A DNA stretch of 64,000 nt from Enterovibrio gelatinilyticus (GCF_028683095.1 NZ_JAJUBC010000008.1:62001-126000), one strand, 5' to 3'; shown: positions 8,973 to 18,305, counted from the first letter of the stretch. A program made the numbers and translations. The notes: a model not told the origin generated them from the letters alone.

Positions 8973-10127
8973 TTAAAACGTGACAACCGCACCAATCGCG
9001 AAGGTATTATTTTCTTCAGTTCTACCCTCATTCACTTCAGTGCGATTATATTCTCCCACTAAACTCAGGTTCGCATTCACTGTATGGAACCAAGCGATGG
9101 CATAATTATCGTATTCAAGGCTAGTGGTTCCCTTGGTTTCAACATCGGTTCGACCATAGGACAACACAAGACGCTCCGCATCAAACGAATAAGAACCTTG
9201 CAACAAATAACCTTTTGATTTGGTTTGCTCATTAGAAATTAAGGTATCTAACCCCGCCACATCACCTAAGCCTTCAGTACTAAAACCGGAGGCATTGAGC
9301 GCTGCGCCCGCAAAGCCTAGACGAATACCGCCGCCTAAGCCGTTAGAATCAGTTTTACCGGCGTTGTCCTTCGAACTTTGGGTGACGCCATTGATGTAGG
9401 CTTTAAGATCCAGCGCATCAAACGTATTGTTGTACGTGATTTCACTTTCAAAACGCGGGCTGTCTTCAGAACTACTCGCACTTTTCTTATTCGGATCCAT
9501 CACACCAACAGCGATCTGAACGCCCGACATATCAGGGCTACGATAAGTGACTTGCGCCTTCGGGAACGGATAGGTGTAGCCCGAACCAATATTACCGAAC
9601 GACACGTTACCGCCATCAATCAATCCATAAAAATCACTGGTTTGGCCGTGTCCCAACAACAGTTCATCCGTCAGGATATTACTGCGAGAGAACAAACCAA
9701 AATCTTTGCCCAGCAAAACCTGTCCCCAATCCGCATCCACCGTTGCGTAGAATTGACGAACATCGATACCTGAGCGTGTTCCCAAACCTTCCGCACCGCG
9801 ATTCACGTCGGTGTCGTTTAAAGTTACCCAGAAGGAGGAACGGGCGCCTATCTTCAAACCGTCATCCGTTTCAGTGTTGTAATTAAACCCAATGTAGTTC
9901 GGCAGAAAGCCAACGCGAACACGCGATTGGTCTCGACTCACCTTACCACTGTTGGCATCGTCAAAATCCGCAAGTCGGTCAACGCTTGAATGGGTATAAA
10001 AAACATTCACCAACAGATCTGTGCTGACTGAATGAGTGTCATCTTCGTACAAGGTGATGGCCGCTGTCGCGTTTACACTCATCACTGCCAAACTGAGCGG
10101 CAATAAACGAATTGCATGAGTCTTCAT
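8973..10127 (-). CDS. Outer-membrane porin, Gram-negative trimeric type
   Basis: This 384-residue protein has a signal peptide (MKTHAIRLLPLSLAVMSVNA, cleaved after ATA), then repeated short amphipathic strands with glycine and aromatic residues, and ends in the terminal Phe of beta-barrel proteins (AIGAVVTF). The loop-3 region includes the YATVDADWGQVLLGKDFGLF segment typical of general porins. GGGAG lies upstream of the ATG. It is monocistronic with its own terminator at 8825-8851. Pore selectivity cannot be read from sequence. Confidence 0.85.
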   Translation of the reverse strand: MKTHAIRLLPLSLAVMSVNATAAITLYEDDTHSVSTDLLVNVFYTHSSVDRLADFDDANSGKVSRDQSRVRVGFLPNYIGFNYNTETDDGLKIGARSSFWVTLNDTDVNRGAEGLGTRSGIDVRQFYATVDADWGQVLLGKDFGLFSRSNILTDELLLGHGQTSDFYGLIDGGNVSFGNIGSGYTYPFPKAQVTYRSPDMSGVQIAVGVMDPNKKSASSSEDSPRFESEITYNNTFDALDLKAYINGVTQSSKDNAGKTDSNGLGGGIRLGFAGAALNASGFSTEGLGDVAGLDTLISNEQTKSKGYLLQGSYSFDAERLVLSYGRTDVETKGTTSLEYDNYAIAWFHTVNANLSLVGEYNRTEVNEGRTEENNTFAIGAVVTF

Positions 10128-10494
10128 CTTTTTAATACTCCCTGTATTTGTCTTTATGAATCACTGCTCCTCGCTGTTACCACCACCATTTCAGGAAAGT
10201 TTCACAGCGATTTCTCATGCTATCGCTCAGAACAGAGGCCGAATATTGCGCATAAGGACGAAATAATCTCATCCTTATGAACGCGTACGATATTCGGTAT
10301 AAATGGGTTATTGAGTAGAATTTCACCCTGAGGTAATGACAGATATACGCGTGCGAGCAGAGTGAAAAACAAACAAAATTAGATTGGATTTGAAAAGGCA
10401 CTGTAATGAGTCGGGATACCTGATTGCCACGCTGGGCATGCCATGAAATAATCCCCAAACAGAAAGCTTGAAACACAGAAAGAGTGTTGAACAC
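10128..10494. other. 367-bp gap: divergent promoter region
   Basis: This is the non-coding region between the porin gene (-) and the small protein at 10495 (+). I see the porin ribosome-binding site next to 10127 but no other clear element. The minus-strand frames here are antisense shadows without recognisable content. Confidence 0.5.
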
Positions 10495-10740
10495 ATGAAC
10501 AACGAAACCGATATCATCGACAACCTACAAGACCTTGAGACCTTCCTGATCGCTATCGAAAATGGTGGATTGGGGCTGAAAGACGTCGCAGGCATCGCGC
10601 TTGCGACCAACAACACTGACGGTCGCCCGTTCGTTGCCGTATTGGATGATAAGCACCAATTGCTATTAGCACGTTGGGTAACCCAAGAAGTATTCGAAAC
10701 AGGCAAAGACTTAGTGCGTAACGGCCCGAAGAAGCACTAA
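10495..10740 (+). CDS. Hypothetical small protein
   Basis: This 81-residue protein is not recognised. It is soluble, with the features DLETFLIAIENGGLGLKDVAGIALA and VLDDKHQLLLARWVTQEVFETG. The ATG at 10495 is preferred over an upstream in-frame TTG at 10468. Codon use is regular and a strong terminator follows, so expression is likely. Confidence 0.6.
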   Translation: MNNETDIIDNLQDLETFLIAIENGGLGLKDVAGIALATNNTDGRPFVAVLDDKHQLLLARWVTQEVFETGKDLVRNGPKKH

Positions 10741-10752
10741 TTTTCAGATAAT

Positions 10753-10778
10753 AAAGCGCCAATCGCTGTTGGCGCTTT
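10753..10778 (+). terminator. Intrinsic terminator
   Basis: The 10-bp stem AAAGCGCCAA / TTGGCGCTTT with a 6-nt loop lies 13 bp after the small gene's stop. Confidence 0.7.
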
Positions 10779-10966
10779 AAGACGAAATTCAATATAACCC
10801 CAAATCATCTTCACAAACCGCATTCAATAAGTATCGTCAGTCAACATCAGAACGTACGCCTTAAAGTCTCCATCCCAATGATTCACTAATGATTAGACCA
10901 AAGATCGATTCATCAATGGATGAAACAAGTGAATCAACAGAGTTGAATGCGTATATGTGTGCTCGC

Positions 10967-11779
10967 TTAATTCAGCATCATGTTGGCAGCCATGGCTAAC
11001 AATAATACGGCAAAAACTTTCTTTATGGTTGATACAGGTAAAGCCGTTGTCGCTTTAGCGCCTAAAGGCGCCGTAAACCAAGACGTGCAAACGATGCCTA
11101 ACAATGCGGGGAGATAGACAAACCCAACAAATCCATCTTCTAACGTAAAATGGGCACTACCTGAACTGATATATCCAATTGAGCCAAACAGTGCGATGAC
11201 AATACCGCAGGCAGAAGCACATCCAATTGCTTTTTTCATATCAAGCGAGAAAAACGTCAGCAAAGGTACAAGCAGAGCACCACCACCGATACCTATCATG
11301 GCAGACAATCCACCCGTGATTGTCGTCAAAATAGTTAGCACACCGTTGTGGGGCATTTGCCGCTCGGTTGAAGAGTCACTTTTTGTACTGCTATAAAACA
11401 TTTTCAGTGCAATCAGCACGACACTCACAGCAAATACTAGGCGAACGATTCTTTCAGGCAACAATGCAGCCATGAAGCCACTAATAAGTGCGCCAATGGC
11501 AACTCCGACCATTATCCAAGGCGCTATTTCCCAGGGTATGTTGCCTTTCTTATGGTGTGCAAGCGCTGAAGAAGTTGATGTGAATAATATTGATGCCAAT
11601 GACGTTGCAATTGCAGCAACGACGACCTGCTCAGAAGGTAAAACCTCGAAGTGAAGTAAAATGATGCTCAACACGGGAACAATAACCAAGCCGCCACCAA
11701 TACCTAACAGTCCGGCTAAAAACCCAACGCCACTACCCAGTACTGCACAGTATAAAACCAACAACAACACGTCACCCAT
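10967..11779 (-). CDS. TSUP-family (TauE/SafE) anion permease
   Basis: This 270-residue inner-membrane protein has about eight hydrophobic segments. It carries the two internally repeated glycine-rich motifs of the TauE/SafE family, GFLAGLLGIGGGLVIVPVL near the N-terminus and MIGIGGGALLVPLL in the second half. Members move sulfite, sulfonates or related sulfur anions, usually outward. It is divergent from mesX-mesD, a methionine synthase system, so a sulfur-related role is plausible but inferred. Confidence 0.85.
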   Translation of the reverse strand: MGDVLLLVLYCAVLGSGVGFLAGLLGIGGGLVIVPVLSIILLHFEVLPSEQVVVAAIATSLASILFTSTSSALAHHKKGNIPWEIAPWIMVGVAIGALISGFMAALLPERIVRLVFAVSVVLIALKMFYSSTKSDSSTERQMPHNGVLTILTTITGGLSAMIGIGGGALLVPLLTFFSLDMKKAIGCASACGIVIALFGSIGYISSGSAHFTLEDGFVGFVYLPALLGIVCTSWFTAPLGAKATTALPVSTIKKVFAVLLLAMAANMMLN

Positions 11780-11891
11780 TCAGTTCACCTTTTAATATAC
11801 ATTTGGTTCCAATACGAAAAAAATATAAACACACACGTATTGAGCCACGCAATATAACTGACATACTTAAACATTCAAACAGAATAGATCA

Positions 11892-11904
11892 TGAATATTC
11901 TTCA
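11892..11904. promoter_or_regulatory. Candidate MetR box upstream of mesX
   Basis: TGAATATTCTTCA fits the MetR consensus TGAA-N5-TTCA exactly, with T at the centre; the palindrome extends to CATGAA/TTCATG (11890-11906). It lies between the TauE/SafE gene and mesX, 190 bp before the mesX ATG. MetR is the homocysteine-responsive activator of methionine synthase genes in gamma-proteobacteria. Confidence 0.55.
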
Positions 11905-12093
11905 TGTTGAACGTTAGATAAAAGCGTTTTAAACCTCACGCCAATCAACGTATAAACATACTCATTGAGTAATATTAAATGACATCACAATTAGTGCCAT
12001 TTTTAGAGTGAGCATTAATTCGAGGACAAAACCCTGAATAACCATAATTACCCTCAGGGATTTCCTCTCGTCACAATGGATATGGAAACCGCT

Positions 12094-13068
12094 ATGAATA
12101 ACAACTTTACGTTTACGATAAAAAGCATCTTGCTCGATGAAAATTATCATCCTTCAAACAGCACCCGCATCACGACAAACTTTGCCAATTTGGCAAGGGG
12201 TGAGAGTAGAAAAGAGAATCTGCAAAACGCGCTTAGGATGATAGATAACAGTTTCAATACCTTAGCCCATTGGGACAACCCTAAAGGTGACCGTTACTCA
12301 GTCGAGCTTGAGATCATTTCTGTTGATATGGATGTTAACGGTGACGGTAAAGCGTTCCCTTCTATCGAAATATTAAAAACGAATATTATTGATCACAAAA
12401 CCAATGAAAGAACTGAGGGTATTGTTGGTAACAATTTCTCCTCTTACGTGAGAGATTATGACTTTAGCGTATTATTATTGAATCATAATAAGAACCAACC
12501 AACATTTAGCATTCCAGAAAACTTTGGTGAATTACACGGAAAACTGTTCAAGCATTTCGTCAACTCAGCGTCTTACAAACAGAATTTCAAGAAACCACCG
12601 GTTATTTGTCTAAGCGTTTCTGATAACAAAACTTACCATTGCACTGACAATCAACATCCCGTTTTAGGTTATGAATATAAACCTAATGATTCTTCTTTGA
12701 CCGAACAATACTTCAAGAAAATGGGATTGCAAGTTCGCTACTTTATGCCACCCAATAGTGTTGCACCTTTAGCTTTCTACTTTTTTGGCGATTTACTCAA
12801 TGATTACACCAATCTTGAGCTCATCAGTACTATTAGCACAATGGGGACGTTTCAAAAAATCTATCGGCCTGAAATTTACAATGCAAACGCTGTCGCGGGT
12901 AAGCACTATCAGCCAAATTTAAAGAATGCAGATCATTCGCTCACTCAAATTGTTTATGACCGAGCAGAACGCAGCCAATTAGCGATTGATCAAGGGAAAT
13001 TTGCTGAAGAAAACTTCATCAAACCGTACCAAAACATTCTTGAGCTCTGGTCCTCGCAATACGCTTAA
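12094..13068 (+). CDS. mesX: MesX (DUF1852), partner of folate-independent methionine synthase
   Basis: This 324-residue protein is recognised as DUF1852 from the N-terminus FTFTIKSI..DENYHPS...RITTNFANLARG. MesX is reported to be needed, together with oxygen, for activity of the MesD methionine synthase, probably in supplying the methyl group (Price and colleagues' work on folate-independent methionine synthases, recalled). The ATG at 12094 is chosen to match family N-termini; ATGs at 12076 and 12082 are in frame. mesD follows after 31 bp, so the two are co-transcribed. The MetR-type palindrome at 11892 lies upstream. There is no signal peptide, so it is cytoplasmic. Confidence 0.85.
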   Translation: MNNNFTFTIKSILLDENYHPSNSTRITTNFANLARGESRKENLQNALRMIDNSFNTLAHWDNPKGDRYSVELEIISVDMDVNGDGKAFPSIEILKTNIIDHKTNERTEGIVGNNFSSYVRDYDFSVLLLNHNKNQPTFSIPENFGELHGKLFKHFVNSASYKQNFKKPPVICLSVSDNKTYHCTDNQHPVLGYEYKPNDSSLTEQYFKKMGLQVRYFMPPNSVAPLAFYFFGDLLNDYTNLELISTISTMGTFQKIYRPEIYNANAVAGKHYQPNLKNADHSLTQIVYDRAERSQLAIDQGKFAEENFIKPYQNILELWSSQYA

Positions 13069-13099
13069 TCATTCACTCAGATATACAGCAGCATTTATT

Positions 13100-14128
13100 A
13101 TGAAAAACTTATTACCTACTTCGACGGCAGGCAGTTTGCCAAAACCCTCTTGGCTTGCAGAATCTGAGACACTTTGGTCTCCTTGGAAATTAGAAGGAGA
13201 TGAACTCATAGACGGTAAGCAAGACGCTTTACGTTTGTCACTGCATGAGCAGCAACAGGCTGGGATAGATATTGTCAGTGATGGCGAGCAAACACGCCAA
13301 CACTTTGTCACGACGTTTATCGAGCATCTCAACGGTGTGGATTTCGAAAAACGTAAAACCGTTAAAATTCGTGACCGCTATGAGGCGAGTGTACCTACTG
13401 TCGTTGGCGCTGTTTCGCGCCAAAAACCAGTATTTGTTGAAGATGCGAAATTTTTGCGACAGCAAACCAGTCAACCGATCAAGTGGGCACTACCCGGCCC
13501 AATGACAATGATCGATACGCTCTACGATGATCATTACAAAAATCGCGAAAAACTGGCGTGGGAGTTTGCCAAAATTCTCAATCAAGAAGCCAAAGAGTTA
13601 GAAGCGGCTGGCGTTGATATTATTCAGTTTGATGAGCCTGCATTTAATGTGTTTTTTGATGAGGTCAACGATTGGGGAATTGCGACGTTAGAAAGAGCCA
13701 TCGAAGGACTGAAGTGTGAAACCGCGGTCCATATTTGCTATGGCTATGGCATCAAAGCCAATACAGATTGGAAAAAGACGTTGGGATCAGAGTGGCGTCA
13801 ATATGAAAAAGCGTTCCCTAAACTACAAAAATCCAATATCGATATTGTCTCATTAGAATGTCACAACTCTCATGTGCCCATTGAATTGCTTGAACTTATT
13901 CGAGGTAAAAAAGTGATGGTAGGCGCTATTGATGTCGCCACCAATACCATTGAAACGCCAGAAGAAGTCGCCAATACACTGCGAAAAGCCCTTAAGTTTG
14001 TCGATGCTGATAAGCTCTACCCTTGCACCAACTGCGGCATGGCTCCTCTGCCTCGCCATGTTGCGACTGCCAAACTTAATGCGCTAAGTGCCGGTGCGGA
14101 AATTATCCGAAAAGAACTTTCAGCCTAA
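13100..14128 (+). CDS. mesD: MesD, short MetE-like methionine synthase without folate domain
   Basis: This 342-residue protein matches only the catalytic C-terminal barrel of cobalamin-independent MetE (~750 residues) and lacks the N-terminal folate-binding half. The zinc/homocysteine site is complete: His211 and Cys213 (HIC), Glu253 (SLECHN) and Cys312 in the CTNCGM segment. The ATG at 13100 is used; an earlier in-frame codon at 12986 would overlap mesX. Together with MesX it is expected to methylate homocysteine to methionine from a non-folate donor. A stem without a T-run (14175-14195) follows. Confidence 0.85.
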   Translation: MKNLLPTSTAGSLPKPSWLAESETLWSPWKLEGDELIDGKQDALRLSLHEQQQAGIDIVSDGEQTRQHFVTTFIEHLNGVDFEKRKTVKIRDRYEASVPTVVGAVSRQKPVFVEDAKFLRQQTSQPIKWALPGPMTMIDTLYDDHYKNREKLAWEFAKILNQEAKELEAAGVDIIQFDEPAFNVFFDEVNDWGIATLERAIEGLKCETAVHICYGYGIKANTDWKKTLGSEWRQYEKAFPKLQKSNIDIVSLECHNSHVPIELLELIRGKKVMVGAIDVATNTIETPEEVANTLRKALKFVDADKLYPCTNCGMAPLPRHVATAKLNALSAGAEIIRKELSA

Positions 14129-14370
14129 TGTTTACTGAATAATTGCTGAAAGCTGGGTTTGGTCTTTTTGTTCCCCACAACTTCCCATGTTGTGGTGAAA
14201 AGGCCCTTCCCAGATATACGTAATAGTGCCCACCTCTTAGCATTTATTGCTGAGTCTCCCTCTAAGAAGCCCCTATCAACAGTGTGAGTTCTGTGGCATT
14301 CCTCTAACGGTTTGGTGCTCTTTTCTGTAAACTAACCCGGTTTGTTTTATCGCTACCATGGATTTTCATT

Positions 14371-15627
14371 TTGCATTCTCTTTCTCAGCTACGATCTGGC
14401 GAACTTGCTGGTATCACACGCCTTAAACTTTCCGAAAACCTAACGTCCTTCCCTTTAGAGATCCTTTCTCTTGCTGATACGTTGGAGATTCTGGATTTAT
14501 CAGACAATCAATTGTCGTCATTGCCACAAGAAATTGTGCAACTGCGAAAACTGAAAATTCTTTTTGCGTCAAATAACCGATTTAATGTCCTGCCGGAAGT
14601 GCTGGGTCAATGCCCTGAACTGGATATGATCGGCTTTAAGTCAAACCAGATTAGTGTCGTTCCAGAGAATGCTCTGCCACCGAAACTACGTTGGCTAATC
14701 CTCACTGACAACCAAATTGAAACCTTGCCAGATTCTTTAGGTCTGCGTCCTCGCATGCAAAAACTTGCGCTTGCAGGTAACCGATTAAACACGCTGCCAA
14801 AAACCATGAGCGAGCTTCACAACCTCGAGCTATTGCGAATCTCTGCGAACCAATTGCAAGACTGTCCAGACCATGTATTTAGTCTTCCTAAATTGGCATG
14901 GTTCGCGTTCTCAGGGAATCCATTCTGCCAATCGTCTGAAAACAAATCGTCAAACAGCATCGACTCGGTGCCACACGTCCCTTCGTCTAGCTTCACGTTG
15001 CAAAGTGTATTAGGGCAAGGCGCGTCTGGGGTAATTTCAAACGCCGTTTGGAACAACCCGCAAACCGAATACCCTGCTGATATTGCAGTGAAGGTGTTCA
15101 AAGGCGAAGTCACCAGCGATGGTTATCCGCAGGACGAACTCAACGCGTGCTTGAAGGTTGGCTACCACCCAAGTCTTGTGCAGCCTTTGGCTCAAGTCAG
15201 CGAGAAAAATCACCTCGCGCTGGTGATGAATCTGATCCCACCGCACTTTAAGAATCTTGGTTTACCGCCAAACTTTGATACGTGTACGCGTGATACCTTC
15301 CCTGCAGGGTTTACACTTTCAATCGCGCAAATCGATAAAATGGTCAATCAAATGGAAGATGTGTTTAATCACATGCATGACAAGCAGGTTTGTCACGGTG
15401 ATTTATACGCCCACAACACCTTATTTGATGACGAATCAAACATCATCTTTGGTGATTTTGGTGCTGCGAGCATGTACCACATGCTGTCCAATGAACAGCA
15501 ACAAAACCTACGCCAAATCGAACATCGCGCACTGAAGTTCTTTATTGAAGATTTGCTGAGTGTCTGTAGAGAAGACGATAAGCTGAGTGATGCATTTAAG
15601 CGCTTACAAGATGCCGTTGCCCGCTAG
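14371..15627 (+). CDS. Leucine-rich-repeat protein kinase
   Basis: This 418-residue cytoplasmic protein is a fusion. Residues ~15-185 are seven or so LRR units (LxxLxLSxNxLxxLP). Residues ~205-400 are a eukaryotic-like kinase domain with glycine loop GQGASGV (215-221), AVKVF lysine (Lys241), catalytic loop HGDLYAHN (342-349) and DFG (362-364), so all key residues are kept. The catalytic loop has HGD instead of HRD, as in small-molecule and atypical kinases. The start appears to be TTG at 14371 (MHSLSQLRSG); no in-frame ATG lies upstream. The substrate is unknown. Confidence 0.85.
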   Translation: MHSLSQLRSGELAGITRLKLSENLTSFPLEILSLADTLEILDLSDNQLSSLPQEIVQLRKLKILFASNNRFNVLPEVLGQCPELDMIGFKSNQISVVPENALPPKLRWLILTDNQIETLPDSLGLRPRMQKLALAGNRLNTLPKTMSELHNLELLRISANQLQDCPDHVFSLPKLAWFAFSGNPFCQSSENKSSNSIDSVPHVPSSSFTLQSVLGQGASGVISNAVWNNPQTEYPADIAVKVFKGEVTSDGYPQDELNACLKVGYHPSLVQPLAQVSEKNHLALVMNLIPPHFKNLGLPPNFDTCTRDTFPAGFTLSIAQIDKMVNQMEDVFNHMHDKQVCHGDLYAHNTLFDDESNIIFGDFGAASMYHMLSNEQQQNLRQIEHRALKFFIEDLLSVCREDDKLSDAFKRLQDAVAR

Positions 15628-15736
15628 TTACCTTACGTTTACACCACAATAAGCCTGTCGATGCGAGATTACGTTTATTAGGCGGGCATTTTGCTGTATA
15701 ACCTCTCTCCGCATTTAACTAACCCGGAAAAATCCC

Positions 15737-16072
15737 ATGTCTAAGTTTTTCTATAAAGGCAGAATTGAGAAAAAGCCAAAGTATCAAAGTTTTGGTTATA
15801 ACACTAAGCGTGCAGCAAAACCGGGTTCAGAAGACCTTCCGTTGACGCTGACGGTGCAAACTGAAGAGCGTAAAGCAGAGCTTGAAGCCAAGGCGCTCGA
15901 AAACCAGTTGTTTGTGGCGATTACCGTAGATGCAGAGCAACCAGAAGAGATTACCGAATTCGAAACACTGCTTTGCAAACCACAAACCACCGTGTTTGAT
16001 AAAACGCCAAACCGCAACGATCCTTGTTCATGCGGTAGCGAGAAAAAATACAAGAAGTGCTGCGGTAAATAA
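15737..16072 (+). CDS. SEC-C metal-binding protein, PBPRA1643 family
   Basis: This 111-residue protein has an N-terminal MSKFFYKGRIEKKPKY block and a C-terminal zinc-binding SEC-C motif, DPCSCGSEKKYKKCCGK (C-x-C-x8-CC). This combination is the PBPRA1643-family SWIM/SEC-C protein found in Vibrio and relatives. The function is unknown; SEC-C motifs in SecA contact SecB and ribosomes. It is monocistronic, with a terminator just after. Confidence 0.8.
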   Translation: MSKFFYKGRIEKKPKYQSFGYNTKRAAKPGSEDLPLTLTVQTEERKAELEAKALENQLFVAITVDAEQPEEITEFETLLCKPQTTVFDKTPNRNDPCSCGSEKKYKKCCGK

Positions 16073-16090
16073 GCACACTTGTTCAAACAC

Positions 16091-16119
16091 AAAAACGCCA
16101 ACTTAATGTTGGCGTTTTT
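16091..16119. terminator. Bidirectional terminator
   Basis: A perfect 12-bp stem AAAAACGCCAAC / GTTGGCGTTTTT with loop TTAAT. A/T runs on both sides allow it to stop both the SEC-C gene (+) and the choline operon (-). Confidence 0.8.
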
Positions 16120-16159
16120 GGTTTCTGGCTGTCACTCAAGTATCGCTATGACAATATCG

Positions 16160-17350
16160 CTACGCAGCGTTCGAAAAGTGCTTGCCTAGTAATGCATGAT
16201 AAAAATCATTGTCTGACAACACGCCGATGATTTTCTCGTCATCGCTCAGTAACACTGGCTGTCCCGTGCGGTATCGGACTTCCAATGCATGGCGCATAGA
16301 AATGTCTGCCGAAACGGTGACCACCGAGTCGACAGCAAGCCCTTCAATGCTTTCGCCTTCTCGCCAGTTAACCATTGACAATTCAATGCCAAGTCGCGTT
16401 GCTTTTGCTATTTTCCCATCGGCACCGGCTTCAAGTACCGTATGTTCATGTCGGCTCAGTAACAAAGTGTCCCCATCACGAGCCAAATCGCCAATGGCTG
16501 TCATGAGTGAGCGTCCGCGCAATACATTCAACGGGTTGGTATGGGCAACAAAATCTTCCACATATTGGTTTTCAGGACGCAGCACGATGTCTTCGGGCTT
16601 ACCATGTTGAATGATTTTTCCTGATTCCATAATCGCGATATTAGTGCCGATTTTCAGCGCTTCATCAAGGTCATGGCTAACGAACAAAATGGTTTTGTTG
16701 AGCTTACGTTGAAGCTCCAATAACTCATCTTGCAACTGGTTACGAATGAGCGGATCCAAGGCAGAGAAAGGTTCATCCATCAAGAGAATATCGCTATCCA
16801 TACAAAACGCGCGAGCCAGACCCACACGCTGCTGCATACCGCCTGATAGCTCGTGAGGATGCTTATCATGCCACTCGCTCAAACCCACCATATCCAGCTT
16901 TTCCATCGCTCGTCGGCGGCGTTCATCTTTCGCTACGCCCTGCATTTCTAAGCCGAATGCCACGTTGTCCACCACGGTGAGCCACGGCATCAAGGCGAAT
17001 TTTTGAAACACCATAGAAATACGGTGTGAACGCAAATGGCGCAATGCCGTTTCATCAATCCCGGCAAGGTCGACCATTTCATCGCCATTGCGTACCTTCA
17101 GGGAGCCACGCGTCACAGGGTTCAAGCCATTAACAGCACGAAGTAGGCTTGATTTCCCTGAGCCAGATAGCCCCATCAATACACAGATCTCGCCTTCTTC
17201 CACGCTGAGTGTGGCATTGTGTACCCCAACCACGTTGCCCGTTTCTTCTTGGATTTCTTGGCGCGTTTTTCCCTCATCCAGCAAGGTCAGGCTTTTATCT
17301 AATGAATGGCCAAACACCACGTCTAAATTTTCGATGGTTACCGCTTTCAT
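16160..17350 (-). CDS. choV: Choline ABC transporter ATPase
   Basis: This ~396-residue ProV-type ATPase drives choline uptake. Walker A is GLSGSGKSS, the signature is LSGGMQQRV, Walker B is ILLMDEPFSALD, and a C-terminal CBS-like region (from ~290) ends the protein. The ATG at 17350 follows AGAGGGA; a longer frame to 17389 would overlap choW needlessly. It is the last gene of bet-cho, 2 nt after the choW stop, so the two are translationally coupled. Its partners are choW and choX. Confidence 0.9.
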   Translation of the reverse strand: MKAVTIENLDVVFGHSLDKSLTLLDEGKTRQEIQEETGNVVGVHNATLSVEEGEICVLMGLSGSGKSSLLRAVNGLNPVTRGSLKVRNGDEMVDLAGIDETALRHLRSHRISMVFQKFALMPWLTVVDNVAFGLEMQGVAKDERRRRAMEKLDMVGLSEWHDKHPHELSGGMQQRVGLARAFCMDSDILLMDEPFSALDPLIRNQLQDELLELQRKLNKTILFVSHDLDEALKIGTNIAIMESGKIIQHGKPEDIVLRPENQYVEDFVAHTNPLNVLRGRSLMTAIGDLARDGDTLLLSRHEHTVLEAGADGKIAKATRLGIELSMVNWREGESIEGLAVDSVVTVSADISMRHALEVRYRTGQPVLLSDDEKIIGVLSDNDFYHALLGKHFSNAA

Positions 17351-17352
17351 GA

Positions 17353-18201
17353 TTATCCCTCTTTCCCTTGTGAAGCTGGCGCTTTGCACAAGCGATCCAA
17401 AATGATAGCCACTAATACGATGGCAAGACCTGCCTCAAAACCTTGAGAGATATTCACCGTATTCAATGCACGAATGACAGGTTTACCTAATCCGTCAGCA
17501 CCAACCAGCGCAGCAATCACCACCATAGAAAGAGACAACATAATGCACTGGGTAATCCCCGCCATAATATTTGGCATGGCAGCGGGTAATTCTACTTTGA
17601 ACAACAGCTTACTTGGGGTTGCACCAAATGCTTTGCCCGCTTCTATTAACTCTTCAGGCACGCTACGAATGCCCAAATACGTCAAGCGGATAGGTGCAGC
17701 AATGGCGAAGATAATGGTCGAGATAAGGCCTGGAACCACACCCAGACCAAACAACACGAGTGTTGGGATCAAGTAAACAAACGTTGGAATGGTTTGCATC
17801 AAGTCCAACACGGGTCGCATGAAGGTATACAGCCAAGGGCGATGTGCGGCAAGAATACCAAGAGGTACACCCACCATGACAGACAACGATGTTGCCGTAA
17901 GCACCAGCACGAAGGTCTCTATCATCTCCGGCCAGTACCCTAAATTCAGAATCAATAACAATGCAACGCAGACAAATACCACCAGCGACAGGCTTCGATG
18001 AAGAAGCCATGCCATCGCTGCGGTCAACAGAATAGGCACATAAGGCGGAAACCATTGCATTAAATCAACAAGGGAAAGGATTAGCCATTCCAGTGAAATA
18101 GACAGCGCATCGAAAAAACCAGCGGCGTTATACGTAAGCCAATCCACGCCGGTTTCCATGTAATTGCCTAGGGGTATTTTATTATCAGTAATCCAGTTCA
18201 T
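17353..18201 (-). CDS. choW: Choline ABC transporter permease
   Basis: This ~282-residue ProW-type permease has about seven membrane segments and the BPD-type cytoplasmic loop (EAGKAFGATPSKLLFKVELPAAMP), which contacts ChoV. The ATG at 18201 (MNWITD) is preferred because TTGGAG lies 5 nt upstream; an alternative ATG at 18222 lacks this site. It is the fifth gene of the operon, separated from choX by a double hairpin. Confidence 0.9.
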   Translation of the reverse strand: MNWITDNKIPLGNYMETGVDWLTYNAAGFFDALSISLEWLILSLVDLMQWFPPYVPILLTAAMAWLLHRSLSLVVFVCVALLLILNLGYWPEMIETFVLVLTATSLSVMVGVPLGILAAHRPWLYTFMRPVLDLMQTIPTFVYLIPTLVLFGLGVVPGLISTIIFAIAAPIRLTYLGIRSVPEELIEAGKAFGATPSKLLFKVELPAAMPNIMAGITQCIMLSLSMVVIAALVGADGLGKPVIRALNTVNISQGFEAGLAIVLVAIILDRLCKAPASQGKEG

Positions 18202-18228
18202 GTGTACTCCAAAATCCATCATGGTTTA

Positions 18229-18262
18229 GGTGGATAACGGCAACAAAAAGCCGCTATCCACC
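18229..18262 (-). promoter_or_regulatory. Intercistronic hairpin choX/choW
   Basis: A 13-position stem with one mismatch (GGTGGATAACGGC against GCCGCTATCCACC) lies after the choX stop. A second imperfect stem (CTGCTCCCG / CGGGCAGCAG) lies between it and choX at about 18265-18298. Hairpins after binding-protein genes commonly protect the upstream mRNA and raise binding protein above permease; that role is inferred here. Confidence 0.55.
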
Positions 18263-18305
18263 CGCTGCTCCCGACACTAACTGCGGACGGGCAGCAGTTA
18301 GCGCA

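Noticed and set aside
12032-12059. CCCTGA/TCAGGG stem before mesX as an attenuator or SAM riboswitch
   Set aside because: Only 6 bp with a 16-nt loop, no T-run and none of the conserved SAM riboswitch cores.
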